From Evansella sp041820985 (GTDB lineage Bacteria > Bacillota > Bacilli > Bacillales > Salisediminibacteriaceae), in contig NZ_JBGUAU010000009.1 of the NCBI RefSeq assembly GCF_041820985.1, positions 124,001 through 188,000 on the forward strand: DNA of 64,000 bases. The letters run 5' to 3'. This document shows positions 33,005 through 41,585 of this stretch, piece after piece; the first letter of the stretch is position 1, and every line of letters starts with the position of its first letter. Made by a program: the position numbers and the translations under genes. Below the pieces are notes generated by a model. It saw only the letters and a list, made by a program, of their open reading frames with translations. It had not been told where the DNA came from and ran no database searches.

Positions 33005-33685
33005 TTAGAACTTCAATTGTTTTCCCGTATAGTCCATATAAGAGTGCTCTGATGCAACTTGTTTTTTACCCTCGATCATATCTACTAAGTCTGTTGCAAC
33101 TTGTTCCGGATCGAGGGGTGCTTTCTCTCCACCCATATCCGTGTGCATCCAGCCTGGGTGAACGGAATAAACAGCAGCGTGTTTATAAGCCAACCTTAGT
33201 TTCTCCGAAAACATGTTAAGAGCTGCTTTCGACATTCCATAAAAGTAATCGCTACCATATGTATTGGTAATGCTTCCTGCATCAGAGGAGATGTTCATCA
33301 GTATTGGTGCGTCGCTCATCAGAGGAAGGAAATGCTTCACCACTCGAATCGGACCGAAAGTGTTTATTTCAAAGGTCTTCAACCCCTCTTCCAAATCTAA
33401 CTCCGTCACTTCTTTATCTCGACTGTATAGTACTCCCGCGTTATTTATGATTGCGTGTAAAACAAGGTCTTCACTCTTTAACGTTTCCTTCGCTTGACCC
33501 ACACTTTCTTCTCCACCCACATCCATCTTCAGTGTGATTATTTGATCCGAATGTTTTTCTTTCAACTGCTCAAGATCTAGGGAAGTAGAACGAGACGCTG
33601 CGATGACACGATGACCTCTCTTTACACCTTCTTTTACCAATGCTAAACCTAACCCTCGGTTTGCTCCTGTAACTAATATGTTCAA
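33005..33685 (-). CDS. Short-chain dehydrogenase/reductase
   Basis: NAD(P)-dependent oxidoreductase, substrate unknown. With TTG at 33685 (AGGAG 8 bp upstream; the GTG at 33694 overlaps that site) the protein has 226 aa. Visible are LVTGANRGLGLALV (nucleotide binding), NNAGVLYSRD, catalytic Ser in MNISSDAGS and YFYGMSKAAL. The C-terminus is short, with HPGWMHTDMGG, as in carbonyl reductase-like SDRs related to YhbO/CsgA-type proteins. It is convergent with the small membrane genes and divergent from the GDSL gene. Confidence 0.85.
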   Translation of the reverse strand: MNILVTGANRGLGLALVKEGVKRGHRVIAASRSTSLDLEQLKEKHSDQIITLKMDVGGEESVGQAKETLKSEDLVLHAIINNAGVLYSRDKEVTELDLEEGLKTFEINTFGPIRVVKHFLPLMSDAPILMNISSDAGSITNTYGSDYFYGMSKAALNMFSEKLRLAYKHAAVYSVHPGWMHTDMGGEKAPLDPEQVATDLVDMIEGKKQVASEHSYMDYTGKQLKF

Positions 33686-33788
33686 TATAATCACTCCTAT
33701 TTCTTGATAATCAGGCTTTGTATCCGTAACTGAACCGATACTTTTTTCATAGTAATATTATAGCTTCGAATTAAAACGAGGTGAAAGT

Positions 33789-34433
33789 ATGAATCACCAT
33801 ATTTATTATACCGCTCTAGGAGATTCGTTAACAGCTGGGATAAGTGGTCTCTTCAAAAAAGGATTTGTGCAAAAATATGCTTCTCTCCTTGAAAACCATC
33901 TACAGCGACCAGTCATTCCACATATTTTTGCAAAACCACGAATAACTTCGTCTTATTTACTAAACATGATGCGAACAAATCCAGAAATTTATCGAAGCAT
34001 TTACCATTCTTCCGTCATAACCATTACGATAGGTGGCAATGATCTTCTACAAGCAAATCGAGCATACAACAAAACGAAGGATTTTCGTGTATTTGAAAAA
34101 GCCTATTACACGTATTATGAAAATATCACGAAGATCATCCAGTTGATACAGTCCATTAAGAAGCAGTCAAATGATTCCGAATACGTGATCCAATTTATTG
34201 GTGTCTATAACCCTTTCCCTAATTTACCTTATGGAGACCATTGGGTACACCAATTTAATTCGTTATTAGCTTCTTTTTCAAACGAAAACATCATTTATGT
34301 GGATGTACATTCACCGTTTTCTCAATACGGGAAAAAAGTATTGTCGCTAGGAATTCACCCTAATGGAAAAGGCTACGAAGTCATGGCAAACCAGCTGTTT
34401 CAATCGTTGAATACAGATAGAGACACATCATAG
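33789..34433 (+). CDS. GDSL/SGNH-family esterase or lipase
   Basis: Hydrolase of 214 aa with all four SGNH blocks: Ser in YYTALGDSLTAG (residues about 6-16), Gly in the block II region, GGND (residues about 84-87) and the Asp-x-x-His block GIHPNGKGYEVMA near the C-terminus. There is no signal peptide, so it appears cytoplasmic; related Bacillus proteins include YpmR-like esterases, but those are exported. ATG at 33789 follows GAGGTGAAAGT. A perfect terminator follows. Substrate unknown. Confidence 0.85.
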   Translation: MNHHIYYTALGDSLTAGISGLFKKGFVQKYASLLENHLQRPVIPHIFAKPRITSSYLLNMMRTNPEIYRSIYHSSVITITIGGNDLLQANRAYNKTKDFRVFEKAYYTYYENITKIIQLIQSIKKQSNDSEYVIQFIGVYNPFPNLPYGDHWVHQFNSLLASFSNENIIYVDVHSPFSQYGKKVLSLGIHPNGKGYEVMANQLFQSLNTDRDTS

Positions 34434-34443
34434 ATTTACTTTT

Positions 34444-34472
34444 AATGGCAAGGCGGAACCTTGCCATTTTTT
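34444..34472 (+). terminator. Terminator of the GDSL esterase gene
   Basis: Perfect stem AATGGCAAGG / CCTTGCCATT, 5-nt loop, followed by TTTT. Confidence 0.9.
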
Positions 34473-34594
34473 ATACTTTAAGAAAGTTTAACTTCGCTAA
34501 AGGATTAAAGTATAAGATATACTAAGGCTTTCGCCATTAAGGACTTGGCGATAAGCCAAGTTTATCTAATTGTGTTTCGGTCCTGTATGTGGCC

Positions 34595-35359
34595 CTATTC
34601 CATCTCACTCTGTTTCATTTGATATTCCATCGCTTCATTTAGCCAATTCTGTTCTTCTTCGGTAAAAGGAGATGTTGTTTTTTCCAACTCTTGAATATCT
34701 AATTCCTCAACGTTTGCGTCAGCAAGCTTTTGTATTAAGCTTTCGCCTAAGAAGGAGAAGGCTTTTTCAAGATATGAAGTAACCATTTGTTGTACCTGAG
34801 GGTCATCTACAGGGCGACCATATAACTCTTTTACATTCTTTGCTAACTGTATATAGCCTTGATCAAGTATTGATTTTTCCTCTTCCGTTTTCTTTGATAA
34901 CTCATCTGCTACATCCGTAAGCATATTTTTCTTCATCCATTCCTCTTGGCTGCTTTCCGTACTCATACCGTAAATGATACTTAATAATATGGCACTATCT
35001 ACCTCTTTTTCCTGCTCGATTACTTTGATTACTCTTTTAATAGCATTCATTGACTGCTCTATTCGATCTTTTTCTTTTTCTAAAGCTTGTAAGTGCTGAT
35101 GTAAAGATTCATTTAAATCCACAGTAAAGCTAGTTTCATGTAATAAGGTTGATATTTGTTCTAAGCTATAACCAAGAAGCTTTAAGCTCATAATTTTGTG
35201 TAAGGTGATAATGTCTTGTTGTGTGTATTTGCGGTGCCCAGACGTAGGATGCTTTTCCGGAGATAGAATACCAATTTCATCATAATAATGTAACGTTCGA
35301 ACAGAAAACCCCGTTCTTTCTGAGAACTCTCCAACAGAGTACTTTTCAGGCATAGTCAT
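34595..35359 (-). CDS. MerR family regulator with TipAS-like domain
   Basis: DNA-binding regulator. The frame opens at 35392, but GGGAGG lies 7 bp before the ATG at 35359 (254 aa, MTMPEK). Residues 4-70 are a MerR HTH (YSVGEFSERTGFSVRTLHYY); a dimerisation helix follows (about 75-110), and the C-terminal half matches the TipAS multidrug-recognition domain (WMKKNMLTD, AKNVKELYGRPVDDPQVQQM, WLNEAMEYQ). TipA-type regulators activate multidrug resistance genes. No drug transporter lies adjacent; the small membrane protein upstream at 35.4 kb is the nearest gene. Confidence 0.88.
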   Translation of the reverse strand: MTMPEKYSVGEFSERTGFSVRTLHYYDEIGILSPEKHPTSGHRKYTQQDIITLHKIMSLKLLGYSLEQISTLLHETSFTVDLNESLHQHLQALEKEKDRIEQSMNAIKRVIKVIEQEKEVDSAILLSIIYGMSTESSQEEWMKKNMLTDVADELSKKTEEEKSILDQGYIQLAKNVKELYGRPVDDPQVQQMVTSYLEKAFSFLGESLIQKLADANVEELDIQELEKTTSPFTEEEQNWLNEAMEYQMKQSEME

Positions 35360-35439
35360 ATATATTCCTCCCATTTCAAATGATAATCCCATTATAAAAC
35401 CTCACGTTACTAGAGGTTCAAGAGGAGTTTTCAAATGAT

Positions 35440-35682
35440 TTAGAGAGGGTTGATATTTTCCGTTCCTAAAATAAACGGTAGTAAAGCCACGATGATCCCT
35501 GCAATAAATAAAAGACCACCTAACATTTTTATTACTAAACCTTTATGTTCTCCGAATACCGACCACGAGTTAAAATTAACAATCCATAGGGCACCTTTTG
35601 CAAAGACAAGATATCCCAAAATCATAATAAAGAGTCCAACAATAATTGTTAATATAACTTCTATTTGCAATATAATCACCAT
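35440..35682 (-). CDS. Small membrane protein, up to 80 aa
   Basis: Two or three hydrophobic helices (ILTIIVGLFIMILGYLVFA, GALWIVNFNSW, MLGGLLFIAGIIVALLPFIL). Unknown function. The start is uncertain: ATG (35682), GTG (35679) and TTG (35670) are all possible near AAAGG and GGTGAT. It lies directly upstream of the MerR gene on the same strand (80 bp gap), so co-transcription is possible. Confidence 0.6.
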   Translation of the reverse strand: MVIILQIEVILTIIVGLFIMILGYLVFAKGALWIVNFNSWSVFGEHKGLVIKMLGGLLFIAGIIVALLPFILGTENINPL

Positions 35683-35754
35683 CCTTTTATTAGTATGTAT
35701 TACGAATCTACTTCAAGAAGATTTCATAGATGGAGATAGCTTTTACTAGGAAGA

Positions 35755-35800
35755 GAAAAAAAGCTGATCCTTTGTCATTTTTTATGTCAAAAGATCAGCT
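35755..35800 (-). terminator. Terminator of the PfpI-family gene
   Basis: Stem AGCTGATC..TTTG / CAAA..GATCAGCT; on the minus strand followed by seven T. The short plus-strand frame crossing it is therefore not a gene. Confidence 0.85.
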
Positions 35801-35847
35801 GTATATATATAAACAATCACTAGAGGAAAGAAGAAAAAAAGTACCAC

Positions 35848-36441
35848 TTACAACTCAATATCATATTCCATTTTCTTTGCTACCGCTTTCGAAACTTCTT
35901 TTCCATGTAGGCGAGATATTAAATGGAATGACATATTTATACCAGCTGATATTCCTCCAGAAGTAAGGATAGATCCTTCATCGACGAACTTCACATCACG
36001 CTGAACAGAGACGAGAGGATACTCCTTCTCTAATCTGTCCATGTCCATCCAATGTGTGGTAGCACTTTTCCCATTTAAGACACCTGCTTCAGCAAGGAGA
36101 AGTGCCCCAGTACAAACAGAAGTCATAAACTCTACCTTATCGTGTTGGTTAACAATCCACTGAATCACTTTAGGATTATTGATTTCAATTTCTTCAGCAC
36201 CGAATCCTCCTGGCACAATCACAATGTCTAATTTAGGATGGTTCTCAAAACTATAGTCTGTAGTAACCTTCAGACCATTTCTAGCTGAAATCATCTTGCC
36301 ATCTTCCGAAATGGTTTTCACTTTAAAAGGCTTAGAATCTGAATCAGGTATAAATGCCAGAGAAAACACTTCAAATGGACCAGCAAAATCTAACACTTCC
36401 ACTTCATTAAATAACAAAATCCCTACTATTCGTTGTGACAT
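35848..36441 (-). CDS. DJ-1/PfpI family protein (isocyanide hydratase-like)
   Basis: Cytoplasmic DJ-1/ThiJ fold protein, 197 aa from the ATG at 36441 (AGGGGG upstream; the longer frame to 36462 lacks one). Visible are the N-terminal LLFNEVEVLDFAGPFEVF, the acid of DFAGP, and nucleophile Cys in FMTSVCTGALLLAEAG, followed by THWMDMDRLE. The DFAGP and THW segments are typical of the isocyanide hydratase/AraC-less GATase1 subgroup. The gene is 18 bp beyond the acyl-CoA synthetase stop, so it may be the last gene of that transcript. Substrate unknown. Confidence 0.85.
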   Translation of the reverse strand: MSQRIVGILLFNEVEVLDFAGPFEVFSLAFIPDSDSKPFKVKTISEDGKMISARNGLKVTTDYSFENHPKLDIVIVPGGFGAEEIEINNPKVIQWIVNQHDKVEFMTSVCTGALLLAEAGVLNGKSATTHWMDMDRLEKEYPLVSVQRDVKFVDEGSILTSGGISAGINMSFHLISRLHGKEVSKAVAKKMEYDIEL

Positions 36442-36458
36442 TTCATTTCCCCCTAATT

Positions 36459-38000
36459 TCAAATTGAATATTTACTCAGCGCCTTCTTATCAAGTTTCCC
36501 TAACGGAGTATAAGGCATATTTTTTACAATCTTCATTTCTTTTGGCAGTTGACGTCTAGCTACTCTCGGTTTTATCCAAGCAAAGAGTTCTTCTGTTGAA
36601 AGCTCCGCACCTTGTTTTGGTAAAACAAAGGCCTTCAATCTTTCTCCAAATTGTTCGTCCTCTATCCCGATAACAGCCACATCCTCAATAGAAGGATGCT
36701 TTATGAGTATCTGCTCCACTTCAATGGGGTAAACATTTTCACCACCGGAAATGATCATATCATCGGTTCTCCCACATAAGAAAAAATAGCCGTGCTCGTC
36801 TTGGTATCCTAAGTCTCCCGTTTGAATCCAAGAGTGTTTCCTGTTTGATATGGACCAATCATTTTTTATTGAAAGTTGACCTACCACACCATTTTTAACC
36901 TCACACTTGTTACCATCTAACACAGCTATCTGCATCCCGTCTATTTTTTTCCCAATCGTAGTAGGAGCGGACTGTAAATCCTCTGGTGTAGCAATAAAGT
37001 TCAAACCCGCTTCGGAAGTACCATATAAGTTGTACAACACGTTTCCTAATTGCTGAGAAGTTTCCTGAATCAATTTGGTACTCAGTTTTGCACCACCTGA
37101 AGCAATGCAAGCTAGTGATTTCAACGATTGCGGATCAGCCTGTAACATTTTTTGGAGCATCAATGGAACTACAGTGACTACTTCCACTTGATGTTGCTGT
37201 ATTAAATTGCACGCTTTCTTTGCATCAAACCCTGTGCTAATCACGGATTTTTTTCCTAACGGCATAAATAAAAGCAAAACAGCAATCCCATACCCATGAT
37301 AAATCGGTGTGGCGATATAAGCTGTATTATATTTTTCGATACTTAGGCGGTTAAAAAAAGCTAGAAAAGGATGTAAATAGTTAAAGAGTGAAGGCTTATG
37401 TGCTGCAGCTTTGGATGCCCCTGTGGTTCCACTCGTTTGAAGAATAAGTTTGCTTGAAGAAGTTCTTGGAATAGCTGTTTTGTGATTAGGTACTATCGTA
37501 TTTATTGCTGGTAGAGAATCGTGATAAGTTAATAGACGCGCATTCTTATACTGAGATTGTTCCAGTAAAGTGCTTGCTTCAGCATCATGAATGATTAAAT
37601 GAAATTGATGCTGCTGGACCATGTTATTGAATTGATCCTTGCTTGTTTCTGTATGTAAAAAATAGATGTCAGCACCTAGTCGCGAAACAGCAAATATTGC
37701 TTTCACAAGAGAAGCATGATTTTTACATAAAAAAGCGACCTTATGTCCACTTCCAAGCTGGTGCTTCTCCTTTAGCCAAACAGCAAGTTGCATCGATTGT
37801 TCATAAAGTTCATGATAAGTCAACGTTTCACGGTCATCTACTAAGGCGATGTTCTTTCTAAATTTCATGGCAGAGAAATGTAATAGCACCATTATATTGA
37901 TTCCATTCTTGACTAGGGCTGCGAATAATCGATATATCGACAGTGGAGAAAGTAGTTGTATCTTAAATAACACATACATTAGTCTGACTATCTTCATCAT
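36459..38000 (-). CDS. AMP-forming acyl-CoA synthetase
   Basis: Adenylating enzyme activating a carboxylic acid as CoA thioester. Of 513 aa, the first 35 are hydrophobic (LMYVLFKIQLLSPLSIYRLF), suggesting membrane attachment; the adenylation domain carries LILQTSGTTGASKAAAHKP (P-loop), YGTSEAG, TGDLGYQDEHGYFFLCGR and the hinge, with GKLDK providing the C-terminal catalytic Lys. ATG at 38000 (AGGAGG 5 bp upstream) shares its A with the TAA stop of the SDR gene, so the two are translationally coupled. The acid substrate is unknown; the pairing with an SDR suggests a small lipid-modifying or detoxifying unit. Confidence 0.88.
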   Translation of the reverse strand: MMKIVRLMYVLFKIQLLSPLSIYRLFAALVKNGINIMVLLHFSAMKFRKNIALVDDRETLTYHELYEQSMQLAVWLKEKHQLGSGHKVAFLCKNHASLVKAIFAVSRLGADIYFLHTETSKDQFNNMVQQHQFHLIIHDAEASTLLEQSQYKNARLLTYHDSLPAINTIVPNHKTAIPRTSSSKLILQTSGTTGASKAAAHKPSLFNYLHPFLAFFNRLSIEKYNTAYIATPIYHGYGIAVLLLFMPLGKKSVISTGFDAKKACNLIQQHQVEVVTVVPLMLQKMLQADPQSLKSLACIASGGAKLSTKLIQETSQQLGNVLYNLYGTSEAGLNFIATPEDLQSAPTTIGKKIDGMQIAVLDGNKCEVKNGVVGQLSIKNDWSISNRKHSWIQTGDLGYQDEHGYFFLCGRTDDMIISGGENVYPIEVEQILIKHPSIEDVAVIGIEDEQFGERLKAFVLPKQGAELSTEELFAWIKPRVARRQLPKEMKIVKNMPYTPLGKLDKKALSKYSI

Positions 38001-38833
38001 TACTTCCTCCTATTGTTTTTGGACATATCCCAAAAGCTCGTGAGAAAAATAGATACTAATTGTCCAAAAATGAGCCACCACGGCTGATATCTTTTCTTTT
38101 TTGTATACATTGATTTACAGATAATTCTGGCCGCATCGCTCGAAATCATTGCAGGTATGTTGCGATATGCAGCGGTCGGTTCGATCATTGGTGTTCTTAC
38201 TAATGGAAGATAAATAGATGTAACGGAAATCCCCTGGCTTTTCAACTCAGGCTGCGCGGACCTTAGCCACACATCAAAGGCAGATTTAGAAGCCTGATAT
38301 GCGGAAAAATAAGGAACAGGAGCTAATAGCGCATTAACAGTAGATACGTTGATAATATGGCCTCGTTGTTTTTCTAAGACAGGAATGAGAGATAGAAGCA
38401 GTTGCACTGGTGCAAAGTAATTAATTGCCATCGTTCGTGTGAAATCATGATAACGATCGAAAGATTCATAGAGTGATCGCTTAATAGATAGCCCTGCATT
38501 GTTCACCACGAAATCCAGGTCAGTAGGGAGGTCATGGAGAAATGTTAGGAAGCGTTTCATCTCCGCTTCGTCTCGAAGATCTCCTTGAAAGAAAGTAACT
38601 TTTGCCCCTTTTGGTTCGATCTTCTCTTTTATTTCGGCAAGTCGCTCTCCTCTTCTCGCCACTAAGATTAACTGGCATGGTATGTCCGCCAATTGATAGG
38701 CTACTTGTTCCCCAATTCCAGAACTTGCCCCAGTGATAAGGATGGACTTGCCTGTTAGTGCTGTGTGAAGTTTGTTCTTGTTTATGTTTTTTTGGAAAAA
38801 TAGAATTGTTTCTATCAAACGGTACATTTTCAT
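38000..38833 (-). CDS. Short-chain dehydrogenase/reductase coupled to acyl-CoA synthetase
   Basis: NAD(P)-dependent oxidoreductase, 277 aa, with an N-terminal extension of about 25 residues before the nucleotide-binding motif (ILITGASSGIGEQVA), then NNAGLS, catalytic Ser in INVSTVN and YQASK. The C-terminus has a hydrophobic, aromatic segment (PWWLIFGQLVSIFLTSFW) that may associate with the membrane, as does the N-terminus of the coupled synthetase. ATG at 38833 follows AGGTG. It is the first gene of a three-gene transcript with the synthetase and the PfpI protein. Confidence 0.85.
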   Translation of the reverse strand: MKMYRLIETILFFQKNINKNKLHTALTGKSILITGASSGIGEQVAYQLADIPCQLILVARRGERLAEIKEKIEPKGAKVTFFQGDLRDEAEMKRFLTFLHDLPTDLDFVVNNAGLSIKRSLYESFDRYHDFTRTMAINYFAPVQLLLSLIPVLEKQRGHIINVSTVNALLAPVPYFSAYQASKSAFDVWLRSAQPELKSQGISVTSIYLPLVRTPMIEPTAAYRNIPAMISSDAARIICKSMYTKKKRYQPWWLIFGQLVSIFLTSFWDMSKNNRRK

Positions 38834-39106
38834 GTATACACCTGGTTTCGTTATGGAGTGTAAAAATATTTTTTCAACGGTGGCGTACTTGAATCAACAT
38901 AGTTTACATTTTATTTGGGCCGGGAGTTTTGCTCACCATCCAGCGCTAGCGGAAACATGTTGTCTCAAGGTTATTTTAACAGAAAATGCTAAAAGTGCTT
39001 ATAGAAATTTAGATAAGTGCTTTCTCTCTTTATAAAAATAGATAGATAGAATGCGAGCAAGTGCATGAGTGACTTGGAAGGTTCGCTTGAGGAACGAAAA
39101 GTCTCC

Positions 39107-39463
39107 TGAAAGGCTCGCTCTCGTTCCGATCGCACCTTTCACAAGCGAAAACGTCGCTGAAAGGCTCGCTCTCGCTCTGATCGTACCTTTCACAAGCGAA
39201 AACGTCGCTGAAAGGCTCGCTCTCGCTCTGATCGCACCTTTCACGAGCAAAAACGTCGCTGAAAGGGTCGCTCTCGCTCTGATCGCACCTTTCACGAGCG
39301 AAAAGTCTCCTGAAAGGATCGCTCTCGCTCCGATCGTACCTTTCACAAGCGAAAACGTCGCTGAAAGGCTCGCTCTCGCTCCGATCGCACCTTTCATGAG
39401 CGAAAACGTCGCTGAAAGGCTCGCTCTCGCTCTGATCGTACCTCTCAAGATAATTATATCTCC
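39107..39463. repeat. 51-bp tandem array C (7 units)
   Basis: The heptamer TGAAAGG starts at 39107, 39158, 39209, 39260, 39311, 39362 and 39413, exactly 51 bp apart. Each unit contains CCTTTCA...GCG-AAAACGT-CGC-TGAAAGG, an inverted repeat around an AAAACGT loop, followed by a CTCGCTCTCGCTC-type stretch. A degenerate unit precedes the array (about 39070-39106). Because 51 is a multiple of three, three overlapping frames stay open on both strands; I regard them as by-products. The array lies between ilvD and the SDR gene. Confidence 0.92.
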
Positions 39464-39593
39464 TCAACTACAAGTTTTTCAGCTATCCTGCACTTCCTAA
39501 TAAAAATCACCTTCCACCTGATTGATGCTCCCTCCCTCCGTTCTTTTTCGTCAAGCACCATGCTCCCATTTTCCCAATACCTATTTACCAAAT

Positions 39594-39631
39594 AAAAACC
39601 CTCCACAATGTCAAATCAACACTGTGAAGGG
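39594..39631 (-). terminator. Terminator of ilvD
   Basis: Imperfect stem CCCT(c)CACA(a)TGT / ACA(c)TGTG(a)AGGG; on the minus strand followed by TTTTTATTT. Confidence 0.75.
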
Positions 39632-39681
39632 TCTCAAAACTTGGTTATGCCTACAGAAATATCAGGCCACACTCCGTAATC

Positions 39682-41373
39682 TTACAAATCCGTTACCGCT
39701 CCTTTTGCCGCGGAGGAAACAAGTTTAGCGTATTTATTTAAGATACCTCTTTCATATTTGAGAGGTGGTGCGGTCCAGGACTGTCTGCGCTCCTCTAGCT
39801 CATCCTCAGATAAATGAACTTTTAGCTCCTGCGTTTCGCTATCAATGGTAATCGTGTCTCCAGTTTGTAGTAACCCGATAGGACCACCCACTTGCGCTTC
39901 TGGAGAAATATGTCCAACTACTAAACCGTGTGTTCCACCAGAGAAACGACCGTCCGTGATGAGCCCTACCTTCTCACCTAGTCCTTTACCAACGATAATC
40001 GCAGTAATGGAAAGCATCTCGGACATCCCTGGTCCACCTTTAGGCCCAGAGTAACGAATAACCACAATGTCTCCCGCTTCCACTTCGTTTTTCAAAACAG
40101 CTTCCGTAGCTTCTGTTTCGCTGTCGAAAACCTTAGCTGGTCCAGTCATTTTTCTCACCTTTAAACCAGACATTTTCGCAACTGCTCCCTCTGGTGCCAA
40201 GTTTCCTCTTAACACATACAACGGACCAGATTCGCGAATCGGATTGTCTAGCGAGCGGATGATCTGTTGACCTTCTTTTAAAGGCTCCACTTCGGCCAAG
40301 TTTTCCGCTACCGTTTTCCCCGTAACCGTTATACAATCGCCATGAAGAAGACCCGCTTCAAGTAACAGTTTCATTACTCCAGAAACTCCGCCTACTTGAT
40401 ATAAATGCTCCATAACGTACTTCCCGCTCGGCTTCAAGTCAGCAAGATGAGGTACTTTCTCACGGATACGCTCAAAGTCATCTAGCGATAGATCCACGTC
40501 AACAGAATGTGCAATCGCCAATAAATGTAGGAAAGCATTCGTGGAACCACCTAAGGCCATGACCACTGTGATCGCATTTTCAAACGCTTTTTTCGTCATA
40601 ATGTCCTTCGGATAAATATCCTTGCGCAGCAAATCAACAACCGCTTCCCCTGCTCGTCGGCAGTCCGCAAGCTTGTCCGACGATTCGCCTGGATTCGATG
40701 CACTTCCTGGCAAACTCATCCCCATCGCTTCAATTGCAGATGCCATCGTGTTCGCTGTGTACATCCCACCACATGAACCGGCCCCTGGACATGCGTGACA
40801 TTCTATATCCTTGAACGTATCATCATCCATATTCCCTGCATTACGCTTACCTACCGCTTCGAAAACAGAAACGATGTCCAAGTCATTTCCTTCCTTCGAT
40901 TTACCTGGAGAGATCGTTCCTCCGTATGTAAATACTGCCGGTACATTCAGGCGCCCAATGGCGATCATACAGCCAGGCATGTTTTTATCACAGCCACCGA
41001 TGGCGACCAGTCCATCTAAACGCTCCGCCCCCATTACCGTTTCGATGGAGTCCGCAATTACTTCTCGACTCGGAAGCGAGTAACGCATTCCCTCGTGCCC
41101 CATAGCAATCCCGTCAGACACCGTAATTGTATTGAAAATCATAGGAGCTCCTCCATTTTCTCGAGCCCCAGCTTTCGCTTCAATCGCTAACTGATCAATA
41201 TGCATATTACAAGGAGTAACCTCGCTCCACGTACTAGCAATTCCAATCATCGGCTTCTTAAAGTCTTCATCTGTAAAACCAGTTGCACGCAGCATCGCAC
41301 GGTTCGGGGCACGATTCTCCCCTTCACTTATGTCAATACTCCGAATTCTAAGATCCTTCTCTTTTCCAGTCAT
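39682..41373 (-). CDS. ilvD: Dihydroxy-acid dehydratase IlvD
   Basis: Fe-S dehydratase converting 2,3-dihydroxy acids to 2-keto acids in valine, leucine and isoleucine synthesis; cytoplasmic. The 563 aa include the cluster motifs VAIGGCDKNMPGCM and CHACPGAGSCGGMYTANTM, the Mg-binding region and the C-terminal GRFSGGTHGLVVGHISPEA. ATG at 41373 is preceded by GGAATGGAGAT. It is monocistronic here rather than in an ilv-leu operon, and I see no T-box leader upstream in the 194 bp to the divergent UbiD gene. Confidence 0.95.
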   Translation of the reverse strand: MTGKEKDLRIRSIDISEGENRAPNRAMLRATGFTDEDFKKPMIGIASTWSEVTPCNMHIDQLAIEAKAGARENGGAPMIFNTITVSDGIAMGHEGMRYSLPSREVIADSIETVMGAERLDGLVAIGGCDKNMPGCMIAIGRLNVPAVFTYGGTISPGKSKEGNDLDIVSVFEAVGKRNAGNMDDDTFKDIECHACPGAGSCGGMYTANTMASAIEAMGMSLPGSASNPGESSDKLADCRRAGEAVVDLLRKDIYPKDIMTKKAFENAITVVMALGGSTNAFLHLLAIAHSVDVDLSLDDFERIREKVPHLADLKPSGKYVMEHLYQVGGVSGVMKLLLEAGLLHGDCITVTGKTVAENLAEVEPLKEGQQIIRSLDNPIRESGPLYVLRGNLAPEGAVAKMSGLKVRKMTGPAKVFDSETEATEAVLKNEVEAGDIVVIRYSGPKGGPGMSEMLSITAIIVGKGLGEKVGLITDGRFSGGTHGLVVGHISPEAQVGGPIGLLQTGDTITIDSETQELKVHLSEDELEERRQSWTAPPLKYERGILNKYAKLVSSAAKGAVTDL

Positions 41374-41585
41374 ATTCTATCTCCATTCCCTTCTTAACTC
41401 AAAACTTATATTTACCTCTACTATACATGTATTCTCTAAAAATTCAAAAATCCTTCAACAAATTAGCGAAAGTATCTTCTTAGGTATTTTTTACATGTAC
41501 GACAATTCACATACATTACAAGACACAACACCCGAGAACTTGTATAATAACAGTATACAAATTTCGTATGGGGAGCTATCACATT

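Noticed and set aside
35730..35966. 78-aa frame on the plus strand.
   Set aside because: It crosses a strong terminator of the PfpI gene and lacks a ribosome binding site.
39030..39500. Overlapping reading frames of 143-149 aa on both strands across the 51-bp array, with 17-aa repeats (PFTSENVAERLALA, ARASLSATFSLVKG).
   Set aside because: They exist because 51 is divisible by three; three frames are open at once, none has a convincing ribosome binding site, and a hairpin explains the unit better.
41374..41585. T-box or other amino-acid riboswitch upstream of ilvD.
   Set aside because: No T-box sequence (AGGGTGG-type) or terminator/antiterminator pair is visible in the 212 bp.
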